Below are positions 1 to 6,475 of a stretch of DNA of 15,426 bases, piece after piece. The DNA lies in NCBI RefSeq assembly GCF_002455975.1, contig NZ_DKLM01000029.1:1-15426 (forward strand). The letters are read 5' to 3'. Position numbers and translations under genes: made by a program. The notes beneath the pieces are model-generated. The model was given only the letters and a program-made list of their open reading frames with translations, was not told the DNA's origin and did no database searches. Every line of letters starts with the position of its first letter. Position 1 is the first letter of the stretch. The DNA comes from Clostridium sp. UBA6640. Its GTDB lineage: Bacteria > Bacillota > Clostridia > Clostridiales > Clostridiaceae.

Positions 1-57
1 GTGCACCCCAGATATTAGACATATGATTATATCACATGTCTAATATCTGGGGTGCAC
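1..57. repeat. 57-bp perfect palindrome, possible IS3-type terminal relic or MITE
   Basis: Positions 1-22 (starting GTGCACCCCAG) are the exact reverse complement of 36-57, with a 13-nt loop at 23-35. The arm has the look of terminal inverted repeats of IS3-family (IS150 group) elements, which carry a CCCC block followed by TTAGACA. Two such ends facing each other with almost nothing between suggest an element that has lost its transposase, or a tiny MITE. That family link is from memory and is an inference. The hairpin would also fold in RNA, but no T-run follows within the window. Whatever lies left of position 1 is not visible. Confidence 0.6.
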
Positions 58-197
58 TTCAGGAAAGAATAGTGCTTTAGGCATCTTAAATTCATATCAT
101 AAATTTTATTCAATAGCACAAAACAAAATAAGCACATTGTGAAAGCGATTAACACCAAATTAATGCTTTGGTTTATCTGCTTTTGTTCTAATGACTA

Positions 198-217
198 CTT
201 AGTGTTGACTCACTAAG
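198..217 (-). terminator. Weak hairpin downstream of the cysteine hydrolase gene
   Basis: CTTAGTG (198-204) pairs with CACTAAG (211-217) around a 6-nt loop, just after the stop codon of the minus-strand gene ending at 224. There is no clear T-run after it on the minus strand, so termination here is only a guess from position. Confidence 0.3.
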
Positions 218-223
218 CTTTTC

Positions 224-712
224 TTACTTTAACAAATATTCTAATGCCTCGAGGCTAACTACTGGTCTTAAGAACTGTATTCTTTTCACTTCTTCATATT
301 CAACGCCTGCAATACCATTTTGAAGTAATGATGTTCCATATCCCATTTCTTTTGCTCCGTTATAAGAAAATAATACACAATACTCTGCTGCAAATCCACC
401 TATGATAACAAATTCAACCCCAAGTTCTTGAAGCTTATCATGAAGCTCTGTCTTAAAAAATGCATTATTATACTCTTTATGTATAACAATATCATTTTCA
501 CTAGTAATGATAGAATCAACAAATTCAAACTTCTCAGAACCAGGACCTTCTCCCACTTCTATATCCAATACTCTAACAACAGGTAACCCTTTTTCCCTAA
601 ACATACGTGCTGTCTCATTTATATACTCTACTGCATCATCAAATTCTCTTTGACATTTACAAAAGTCGTAACATCCCTTTTGCATATCAATTATTAGAAA
701 AGCTGCTTTCAT
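224..712 (-). CDS. Isochorismatase-family cysteine hydrolase
   Basis: This 162-aa protein belongs to the isochorismatase-like hydrolase superfamily, small cytosolic enzymes that include nicotinamidases, N-carbamoylsarcosine amidases and isochorismatases. The expected Asp-Lys-Cys set is present: Asp9 in LIIDMQ, Lys79 in VIHKEYNNAF, and Cys112 in GGFAAEYCV, where the small residues before EYC fit the usual cis-peptide turn. The 160-180 aa length is normal for single-domain members. The substrate cannot be decided: the loop GGFAAEYCV differs from the GxxTxxCV of typical nicotinamidases, and no NAD or siderophore genes are adjacent. The ATG start is supported by AAGGGG about 9 nt upstream. It appears monocistronic. 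Confidence 0.88.
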   Translation of the reverse strand: MKAAFLIIDMQKGCYDFCKCQREFDDAVEYINETARMFREKGLPVVRVLDIEVGEGPGSEKFEFVDSIITSENDIVIHKEYNNAFFKTELHDKLQELGVEFVIIGGFAAEYCVLFSYNGAKEMGYGTSLLQNGIAGVEYEEVKRIQFLRPVVSLEALEYLLK

Positions 713-746
713 TCTTATACACCCCTTTTTATACCTTACCTATGAA

Positions 747-776
747 AGTATATTTTCAATTTATATTAATATTAAA
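747..776 (-). promoter_or_regulatory. Possible promoter of the cysteine hydrolase gene
   Basis: On the minus strand TTTAAT (771-776) and TATACT (747-752) are 18 bp apart, which would place transcription start near 740, about 28 nt before the ATG. The region is so AT-rich that chance matches are common. Confidence 0.3.
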
Positions 777-874
777 CAAATATATACCATTTAATTATAA
801 TATATTTCATATTAATAATCCCAACTTTCTGAAAAATAAAGGGACTTTCTAGAAGCTCTCTTGACTAGATACAG

Positions 875-2059
875 TTAAATTTTTGATTTACTATCATCTA
901 TGGGTTTTAATATAAAATCAGCTACTTTCTTTGCACCTCCCGCATTTTTGAAGCTTTTTGCTAATTTATTTGCATTTTTCTCATAGTCATTATTATCCAC
1001 AATCTGTAATACTGCATCTTTTATACATTTTGGGTTATTACCTTTTAAAAAGATTCCAGCTCCTAAATCAGAAACTCGCTTTGCTACCATTCCTTGCTCT
1101 TCTTGCTGTGGATACAATACCATAGGAACACCATAATACAGACTTTCATTAACACTATTCATACCACAATGAGTAATAAATACATCTGTATTTTGAAGCA
1201 CTACAATTTGCTGAACACTATTTTTCACCTGAAAATTATCTGGTATATTCCCTAATTCTTCAATTACAGTACCTTTCCCAACTGACATAACTACATCAAC
1301 ATCACAAGTTTCAAATGCTCTTATACAGTTTTTATAAAACTTTATATTTTTATTATTTACCGTACCTAGTGAAATATATATTTTTTTACGTTTTCTTTCC
1401 TTATATTCAGCCTCCACATTGGATACTGAAGGACCTACAAATGAATATTTATCTGAAAAAGTTTCTACCATTGGTTGAAACTCCTTTGAAGTATATACAA
1501 TTGTATTTGTATCATTATCATTTTGAATTATAGAAACAAAATTCTTAACATTATATCCACTTTTTCTTAGAAGCTCTATTTTCTTATTAATACGACTCAT
1601 GCCTAAAATCATCCGTATAATTTCATTAAAGCTTTTCTTCATCATTTTTGCTGTATACTGATTAAATGCAAAAGTTGTTGTAGAGCATATATAGGTAATA
1701 TTCAATTTTTCTGCAAATAGCTTACCCCAAAAACATAAAGAGTCTGATACAATACAGTCTGGACTGAAAGTTTTGAGCTCTCTACAAACTTTCTCATCTA
1801 AAGCTATAGTAGTATCAGCTATCATCTCAATTAAAGCAGCAAAATCTTTCCCAATCTTTTTCTCATCACCAGGCTGTAATTCTGGAAGATACTTATCGCA
1901 ACTAATAAACTTTGCACCTGCCCCTTCAATTTTTTCTTTAAATTCATCAAAAGAATAGTACCATACTTCATGGCCTCTACATGCTAATTCACGGACTACT
2001 TCAATTGTAGGATTAGTATGCCTATGTGCAGGAATACAAAAAAATACTATTTTACTCAT
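875..2059 (-). CDS. GT1-family glycosyltransferase, MGT/YjiC-like
   Basis: This 394-aa protein is a GT-B glycosyltransferase of family GT1 (macrolide glycosyltransferase/YjiC type). Such enzymes transfer a sugar, usually glucose from UDP-glucose, to small hydrophobic acceptors such as macrolides, flavonoids or lipids. The N-terminal acceptor domain begins with AHRHTNP (residues 11-17, normally AHGHVNP), whose His is the likely catalytic base; Asp105 in VSDS is the probable partner. The C-terminal donor domain carries THCGMNSVNES (296-306) and GVPMVLYPQQEEQ (310-322), the nucleotide-sugar signature ending in the Gln-rich sugar contact. Length is typical and there is no membrane segment. GAGG precedes the ATG. 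It lies 41 bp downstream of the XRE-AbrB regulator on the same strand, so the two are probably cotranscribed. A role in inactivating toxic natural products is plausible but inferred. Confidence 0.9.
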   Translation of the reverse strand: MSKIVFFCIPAHRHTNPTIEVVRELACRGHEVWYYSFDEFKEKIEGAGAKFISCDKYLPELQPGDEKKIGKDFAALIEMIADTTIALDEKVCRELKTFSPDCIVSDSLCFWGKLFAEKLNITYICSTTTFAFNQYTAKMMKKSFNEIIRMILGMSRINKKIELLRKSGYNVKNFVSIIQNDNDTNTIVYTSKEFQPMVETFSDKYSFVGPSVSNVEAEYKERKRKKIYISLGTVNNKNIKFYKNCIRAFETCDVDVVMSVGKGTVIEELGNIPDNFQVKNSVQQIVVLQNTDVFITHCGMNSVNESLYYGVPMVLYPQQEEQGMVAKRVSDLGAGIFLKGNNPKCIKDAVLQIVDNNDYEKNANKLAKSFKNAGGAKKVADFILKPIDDSKSKI

Positions 2060-2100
2060 ATTAGAATCATCCTCTTTCTAATCTCTCTACTTAAAAATTA

Positions 2101-2523
2101 TTATTCCTTTGTTGCTACTCCAATTTTTCCTACGAAATTTATAAGGTCACGTTGATGTACAATGGCAATTCCCCTATCTTCATCTCCTAATATTAATAAA
2201 TTATCACCAGACTTAATATTAAATAACTCTCTTGCTTTTTTAGGAATAACAATCTGACCACGTTCTCCAACTATAACTGACCCAAAGAAATGTTTCCCTT
2301 TAGGTGGCACCACAACACCTGACTCTCCTTCTGAATGATTAACTAAATCATCTATAGTAACGTTATACAATTTTGCAAGTGCAATGCAACTATTTATATC
2401 TGGAGTTGATTCTCCATTTTCCCATTTAGCTACAGCTTGCCTGGAAACATTAATCTTCTCAGCCACCTCTTCCTGTGTATATTGATTGATTTTCCTTAAT
2501 CTTTTCAAATTTATACAAATCAT
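2101..2523 (-). CDS. XRE-family regulator with C-terminal AbrB/SpoVT domain
   Basis: This is a 140-aa DNA-binding regulator with two different DNA-binding folds. Residues 4-60 form a Cro/C1-type helix-turn-helix (YTQEEVAEKINVSRQAVAKWE, then a typical second half ending TIDDLV). Residues 80-125 form a SpoVT-AbrB swapped-hairpin domain (SVIVGERGQIVIPKKAREL, then SGDNLLIL). The frame is open six codons further, to an ATG at 2541. The start at 2523 is preferred because AAAGG lies about 8 nt before it, while the TATAAT box at 2546-2551 would place the transcript start at or after the upstream ATG. It is first in a probable two-gene operon with the GT1 glycosyltransferase, and likely regulates it and itself; the signal sensed is unknown. 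Confidence 0.88.
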   Translation of the reverse strand: MICINLKRLRKINQYTQEEVAEKINVSRQAVAKWENGESTPDINSCIALAKLYNVTIDDLVNHSEGESGVVVPPKGKHFFGSVIVGERGQIVIPKKARELFNIKSGDNLLILGDEDRGIAIVHQRDLINFVGKIGVATKE

Positions 2524-2545
2524 ATTTATCATACCTTTCATATTT

Positions 2546-2574
2546 ATTATATTTTTCTTACCTTTTAATGTCTA
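2546..2574 (-). promoter_or_regulatory. Promoter of the XRE-AbrB/glycosyltransferase unit
   Basis: On the minus strand TAGACA (2569-2574, five of six matching TTGACA) and a perfect TATAAT (2546-2551) are separated by exactly 17 bp. Predicted start of transcription is about 2539, which rules out the ATG at 2541 as the working start. Confidence 0.65.
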
Positions 2575-2588
2575 TCAACCAACATTAA
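2565..2588. promoter_or_regulatory. Inverted repeat over the -35 box, candidate operator
   Basis: TTAATGT (2565-2571) and ACATTAA (2582-2588) form a perfect 7-bp inverted repeat with a 10-bp spacer, overlapping the -35 box of the XRE-AbrB promoter. Binding there would block RNA polymerase, so autoregulation by the downstream-encoded regulator is a reasonable inference. Confidence 0.4.
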
Positions 2589-2657
2589 CATCCATGTATA
2601 TGTTTATATTCAAGTATAGAATCTAATCGAGAAGATATCTTAGTAAATCACCAATCA

Positions 2658-2694
2658 AATAGGAGCTGAATAAAATAATTATTCAGCTCCTATT
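2658..2694 (-). terminator. 16-bp hairpin downstream of the flavin oxidoreductase
   Basis: A perfect 16-bp stem (2658-2673 with 2679-2694, core AGGAGCTGAATAA) encloses a 5-nt loop. It is the strongest hairpin between the oxidoreductase stop and the XRE promoter, so it probably ends minus-strand transcripts from the right. No long T-run follows on either strand. A second, weaker stem (ACATGGA 2767-2773 with TCCATGT 2787-2793) lies nearer the stop codon. Confidence 0.5.
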
Positions 2695-2807
2695 CGATTC
2701 GGGTTAAATGATTGGATGAATCATAAAAAAGTTATTATACTATCATTTATTTCTTCATATACAGCTACATGGACATATAGATTATTTCCATGTGTTCCCC
2801 ACACTGC

Positions 2808-4130
2808 TTATAGATTTATTCCTTGAGGATAGTAAAATAAGTTATGTGGATCATATTTTTCTTTTACAGTTTTTAACCAAGGTACATTATTACCAAAATA
2901 ATTATATAAATAATCAGGTATATTAATATCACAATAGTTAAGATACCCAAAGCCTGCATATGGAAGTAAGGAATTTCTTAAACTATTTACCCACCTAATT
3001 GTATCATTAGCATACATACTATATTTAAGAATCCATTCGGCCTCAATTTGTATTAATACTTTAGCATGCCTATGAGGAAAAGCGCTAGGTAAACCTTCAT
3101 TTTCTGCAATCTTTCCTCCCAATAAGAGGAATTCAATGTCTATAGGTGGCTGTATAGATGGTGAATTATCTAAATAGTCAAACATTATTTGGCAAGGTTC
3201 TTTTCCTAATGAATTATATGCAAGTAATCCTGTATTCTTAAATCCTTTTGGTGTAGGCACAAAACCTGGACGCCCCTGTACAGATTCCTTAAAACTAATA
3301 TGCTTTGTTGTATAATTTGTTTTATTAGCAACTTTTAATAACTCGCTTAAAGCTTGTTCCATTTCTTTTTCTGTGCTTCTTACTCCTACTCCATATAGTT
3401 CAATAGCATCTTTAGTCATAGAAACCTTAATTGTATACCTATTATCTAAATATTCCCCTACCTTTTGAAATGCTTGAATTACTTCATATCTACTCTTTCT
3501 AGGCCATCTGGCAGTCATTACTGTTACTTTATCAACGGGATATACTTTAAAAGTAAGCGACACTACTACTCCAAAATTATTGCTACCTGCTCCCCTTAAT
3601 GCAGCAAATAAATCTTGATTTTGATATGAATTAGAAGTTATTATCCTACCAAAAGCATCTACTATTTGCGCTTCTACTAAACTATCGCATACTAGCCCAT
3701 ATTCCCTTTGTAAAAAGCTAACTCCTCCTCCTAATGTAATTCCTGTAACTCCAATAGATTGACAACCTCCTCCAACAAATGCAAATCCATATTGAGTTAC
3801 CTTAGGATGAAGTTGTTCTTGCCTATATCCTGGCCCTATTCTTATATAACCTTTGCTCGTATCTATTTTAAAATCAAGCAAATTAGAAACATCTATCACA
3901 ACAGCATCATTTGCCACAGAAAATGCTTCATAGTTATGACCACCATTTCTACAACGTATATTTAATCCTTGATTTCTTGCCCAATTTACTGCATTAACTA
4001 CATCTGCTATATTATTAGGATATACAATTACCTTCGGGTAGTAACTAAAATATAAATTTGCAGTTCTGCGAACAATATTATAGCTTTTATCTTCTTTAGT
4101 TATAACAGTTCCTGTTAACCCCTCTATCAT
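2808..4130 (-). CDS. FAD-dependent oxidoreductase, berberine-bridge-enzyme (BBE) type
   Basis: This 440-aa protein is a PCMH/VAO-type flavoprotein with an N-terminal FAD-binding domain and a C-terminal BBE domain. Family members oxidise sugars, alkaloids or polyketides with molecular oxygen. His65 in RNGGHNYEAFS matches the 8-alpha-histidyl FAD site, and Cys123 in GGGCQSIGVTGITLGGG matches the cysteinyl site of bicovalently flavinylated members; the 58-residue spacing is close to that of known bicovalent enzymes. The C-terminus LFYYPQGINL is the usual BBE ending. No signal peptide is seen. A longer frame opens with a TTG at 4145, but GGAGG at about 4139-4143 is ideally placed for the ATG at 4130 and lies inside the extended frame, so 4130 is preferred. 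It appears monocistronic. The substrate is unknown. Confidence 0.9.
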   Translation of the reverse strand: MIEGLTGTVITKEDKSYNIVRRTANLYFSYYPKVIVYPNNIADVVNAVNWARNQGLNIRCRNGGHNYEAFSVANDAVVIDVSNLLDFKIDTSKGYIRIGPGYRQEQLHPKVTQYGFAFVGGGCQSIGVTGITLGGGVSFLQREYGLVCDSLVEAQIVDAFGRIITSNSYQNQDLFAALRGAGSNNFGVVVSLTFKVYPVDKVTVMTARWPRKSRYEVIQAFQKVGEYLDNRYTIKVSMTKDAIELYGVGVRSTEKEMEQALSELLKVANKTNYTTKHISFKESVQGRPGFVPTPKGFKNTGLLAYNSLGKEPCQIMFDYLDNSPSIQPPIDIEFLLLGGKIAENEGLPSAFPHRHAKVLIQIEAEWILKYSMYANDTIRWVNSLRNSLLPYAGFGYLNYCDINIPDYLYNYFGNNVPWLKTVKEKYDPHNLFYYPQGINL

Positions 4131-4154
4131 ATTAATTTCCTCCAACCTTATTAG

Positions 4155-4529
4155 CCATATAATGTTACAATATATGGTAATAACTTAGGAACTGTTCTTA
4201 GCATATTTACTCTCCACTACATTATTGATTCTGGACATAATAATAGAGTCATAAATTTAGGAATGTATGAAGATTATTTTATAAAAGAGATAGTACCTTT
4301 AACAGATAAAACTTTTAATACTATAAAAGATAGAAAAGGAAGATATATAGAAGGGGTATCTGCTGGTGGTTATGTAGCTCTTCACAATATATTTCGACAT
4401 CAGCATATGTTTTCCAAAATAAGAGGAGATATGCCTGCTTTAGAACTGAGACTTGAAGATGAAAACAAGCCGTATGGGAAAAGACATTCTGAAATTCATT
4501 CTAGAATATCTCTTAACCATACAGCTTAA
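4155..4529 (+). pseudogene. Relic of an esterase (alpha/beta hydrolase, esterase-D-like)
   Basis: An open frame from 4155, with an internal ATG at 4263, encodes a fragment of a putative esterase. The clear part is YFIKEIVPLTDKTFNTIKDR followed by GVSAGGYVALHN, the nucleophile elbow (GxSxGG) of alpha/beta hydrolases, with Ser33 counted from the ATG. Upstream codons 4155-4262 still read like the earlier part of the same family (IYGNNLGT..., HYIIDSG) but appear to lack the strand and loop that should join them. The frame stops soon after the nucleophile, so the Asp and His of the triad are absent. Intact enzymes of this type are about 250 aa or more. There is no credible ribosome binding site. 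It is best read as a decayed, truncated gene; its left end is in the upstream region of the divergent flavin oxidoreductase. Confidence 0.7.
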
Positions 4530-4646
4530 TTATTTACATTTTCTATAATTTTTGTGTTTTAGGCAGTTTATTTGCCATTCAAAATTTAAAATAAAATATT
4601 TTTTAATATTTTACTTAACTTCGATTAGCTTGTCCTACTTTTATGC

Positions 4647-5219
4647 CTAGTGACTTAAATATCTAAACTCTATACTAGTTAAAAGTAATGCACCAGCATA
4701 GTCATTATTAACTGCAATACGAGCAACGCTCAACAATGCAAAATCTTCAGCTTTAATAATATCGTCTAAGTTGAACTCTAAAACATAATGATTATATTGA
4801 AAATTTCCTGGTGAGTTTTGAATTGGAATATTGCCACTATTATTAACCATTATATTAGCTGCATTTACTACACCATTAGCTCTAGTGAATAATGATGAAA
4901 GTCTAATTGCAAACATATTTCCAGTTGGTGTATTTGAATTATCAGTTAATAAATGAACAAATACTTTAGCTTTTTGACATTTATTAAGAGCATCTCTTGG
5001 CACACTAAAAGTTAATGAATATTCATCTGTATCACCTTGAGGTAAAAGCCATCCTAATATTCTAATACTAGAATTAGCGCTTCCAAGTGGTACAGTATCA
5101 GGTATACTCTCAGTGCCATCATTCATGGTTCCTCCATTGAATATTAATGACTCAAATTCTTGTTCTCGTTCTCGTTCTCGTTCTTGTTCTTCTTTATTTA
5201 AACAACAGTAATTTGTCAT
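4647..5219 (-). CDS. Protein of unknown function with N-terminal Arg/Glu repeat
   Basis: I do not recognise the family of this 190-aa protein. Residues 1-25 contain a Cys pair (NYCCLN) and a highly charged EEQEREREREQE stretch. Residues 47-190 look like a single beta-rich domain, with alternating hydrophobic strands (ILGWLLPQG, YSLTFSVP, AKVFVHLLTDN, YVLEFNLDD, LLTSIEFRYL) and many Asn, Thr and Gly residues, as in jelly-roll-like folds. There is no signal peptide or membrane segment. The start is firm: AAGGAGGT lies 7 nt before the ATG. The gene stands alone, with long gaps on both sides. A structural or surface role, such as a spore or cell-coat protein, is possible from composition only; no motif proves it. 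Confidence 0.7.
   Translation of the reverse strand: MTNYCCLNKEEQEREREREQEFESLIFNGGTMNDGTESIPDTVPLGSANSSIRILGWLLPQGDTDEYSLTFSVPRDALNKCQKAKVFVHLLTDNSNTPTGNMFAIRLSSLFTRANGVVNAANIMVNNSGNIPIQNSPGNFQYNHYVLEFNLDDIIKAEDFALLSVARIAVNNDYAGALLLTSIEFRYLSH
5161..5190. repeat. Hexanucleotide repeat inside the 190-aa gene
   Basis: Five tandem copies of YGTTCT (TGTTCT, three CGTTCT, TGTTCT) encode the Glu-Gln/Arg-Glu run on the minus strand. Since the unit is six bases, slippage would change protein length by two residues without shifting frame. Confidence 0.85.
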
Positions 5220-5339
5220 ATTGAGTTACCTCCTTATTCTTCTAAAGTTCCTTCCTTTATAATATATTATACATTTAACATTTATGTTACTAAGCCATTA
5301 GATTTTTAATATTTTTTCTAGATAGCACAGTGTAAATAA

Positions 5340-5464
5340 ACTCCAATCTTTACTATTAATAATCGTAAGCGTAAAAATACAAAAGGTAGACCCAAAAATT
5401 ACTCTGACCAGCAAATAGTTGCATATATGCTATATGGTGTTTCTCCAACTGAGTTTGTATGTTA
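5340..5464 (+). pseudogene. Short decayed coding segment, possibly from a transposase
   Basis: A stop-bounded frame reads like protein rather than random AT-rich DNA: NNRKRKNTKGRPKNYSDQQI, then VAYMLYGVSPTEF and a stop at 5462. The basic KGRPKxYSDQQIVAYMLYG stretch resembles the N-terminal region of some transposases or helix-turn-helix proteins, but I cannot name the family. A further readable piece follows in the same frame after the stop (VEYIKSNIEKYLKFYGF, ending near 5598). There is no start codon or ribosome binding site. Confidence 0.35.
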
Positions 5465-5634
5465 AAAGTTTAAATTTGGATTTGTTTATTTACATAAAAA
5501 AAGTATAAATTCTCAAAATCATATATTTACTGGTCATCACAATGTTGAATATATAAAATCAAATATTGAAAAATATCTAAAATTTTATGGATTTTAGCAT
5601 ATTCCGAACAGAACTAATTCAAGACTATTAAAAT

Positions 5635-5668
5635 AACATAGGAAAATCAATTCAAATTTTCTTATGTT
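5635..5668. repeat. 13-bp stem-loop
   Basis: AACATAGGAAAAT (5635-5647) pairs with ATTTTCTTATGTT (5656-5668) with one G-T pair and an 8-nt loop. Neither side has a strong T-run. It may be a terminator relic. Confidence 0.45.
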
Positions 5669-5723
5669 TCATTGGTGGAGCTGTAGCTTGATTGTATTCA
5701 CCTTATATTTTTATAATCAAAAT

Positions 5724-5760
5724 AAAAAAATCCGCAATCTTAAAAATTGTGGATTTTTTC
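5724..5760 (-). terminator. Rho-independent terminator of the membrane protein gene
   Basis: A 14-bp stem (5725-5738 with 5746-5759; core ATCCGCAAT, one G-T pair) has A-runs on its left and T-runs on its right, so it can act in both directions. It lies about 88 bp beyond the minus-strand membrane protein gene, with TTTTTTT following on the minus strand. Confidence 0.75.
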
Positions 5761-5847
5761 TATGGTGGAGATGAAGAGTTACCTTTAAAGTCCGCTACTA
5801 ATATCTACAACTTTTTGGTATCATCCACCTAATGATTCTTTTATCAA

Positions 5848-6264
5848 CTAACTATTAAGATTTTCATTTATTGATAAAATGTCGAGCATATTACTGCAGA
5901 ACATCCCACCAAAACAACGATAAACAAATAATAATATTATCATAATTGCCCCGCTAACAGTCTGTAAAATTGCTAATAAAATAGCATTCTTTAAGCCAGC
6001 TTTCTTGCTTACTAATGTAAGCGTAGCAATCATTAATAAAAAAATTGCTACTACAATCATTGCAAGGCCATAATGCTGTTCTTGAATTACTACTGAAAGA
6101 AAAAACGCTAAAAATATATTTACTATTCCAAAAAAAATTGTTAAGAATTTAGGTAAACCTCTTACTCCATTATACCCAGTTTCATTATAAATCTTTTGCG
6201 CTAATCTTTTTAGCGGAAACATTGCAATAACTCCTACTGCAAAGACTAAAATAATTAAAATCAT
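5848..6264 (-). CDS. Small integral membrane protein of unknown function
   Basis: This 138-aa protein is almost entirely hydrophobic, with about four predicted membrane helices: residues 1-17, 39-61, 65-87 and 93-117. Short basic segments lie between (PLKRLAQKIYNETG after helix 1, SKKAGLK before helix 4), and the last helix is followed by a Cys-containing stretch (YRCFGGMFC). I do not recognise the family and see no catalytic motif. The start is well supported by AGGAGTGAT just before the ATG. The gene seems to be a single-gene unit ended by the terminator at 5724-5760. Confidence 0.7.
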   Translation of the reverse strand: MILIILVFAVGVIAMFPLKRLAQKIYNETGYNGVRGLPKFLTIFFGIVNIFLAFFLSVVIQEQHYGLAMIVVAIFLLMIATLTLVSKKAGLKNAILLAILQTVSGAIMIILLFVYRCFGGMFCSNMLDILSINENLNS

Positions 6265-6475
6265 TTTATCACTCCTAAATAAATTGTTAACGTTTTATAT
6301 TTTACTGCTAATTTACAATAATATCAAGCTATGGTTTTTCTTATATAATTAAACAGTTAAAGGTGTTTTCAATTATAATAGGAAGTATACTATATAAGTT
6401 TTTTACAATATAATTTTTATGCATTTTCATGTTGGAACTTTTCAATATTTTGCTGTTAGCATTTATAACTTTAAG

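Larger units (their letters stand above)
5220..5847. other. Long gap with gene debris and hairpins
   Basis: No intact gene is present in this 628-bp stretch. It holds the upstream region of the 190-aa gene, a decayed coding segment (5340-5464), a 13-bp hairpin (5635-5668), two copies of TGGTGGAG (5673-5680 and 5763-5770) and a terminator (5724-5760). Such mixtures are typical of sites that have repeatedly gained and lost DNA. Confidence 0.6.

Noticed and set aside
75..120. Inverted pair AGTGCT ... AGCAC around 71-119
   Set aside because: Only about five bases pair across a 35-nt gap, which is expected by chance in this composition.
607..852. Open frame of 81 codons on the plus strand
   Set aside because: It overlaps the cysteine hydrolase antisense, has AT-rich low-complexity composition (runs of Phe, Tyr, Ile, Asn) and no ribosome binding site.
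3759..3965. Open frame on the plus strand inside the flavin oxidoreductase
   Set aside because: It is an antisense shadow of a gene with clear family motifs; the translation resembles nothing.
4131..4145. TTG start giving five extra residues on the flavin oxidoreductase
   Set aside because: Those codons include the GGAGG ribosome binding site of the ATG at 4130.
5671..5800. A complete tRNA or tmRNA gene on the minus strand
   Set aside because: Only the terminal CTCCACCA-type ends are present; no T-arm, anticodon arm or acceptor 5' strand can be folded.
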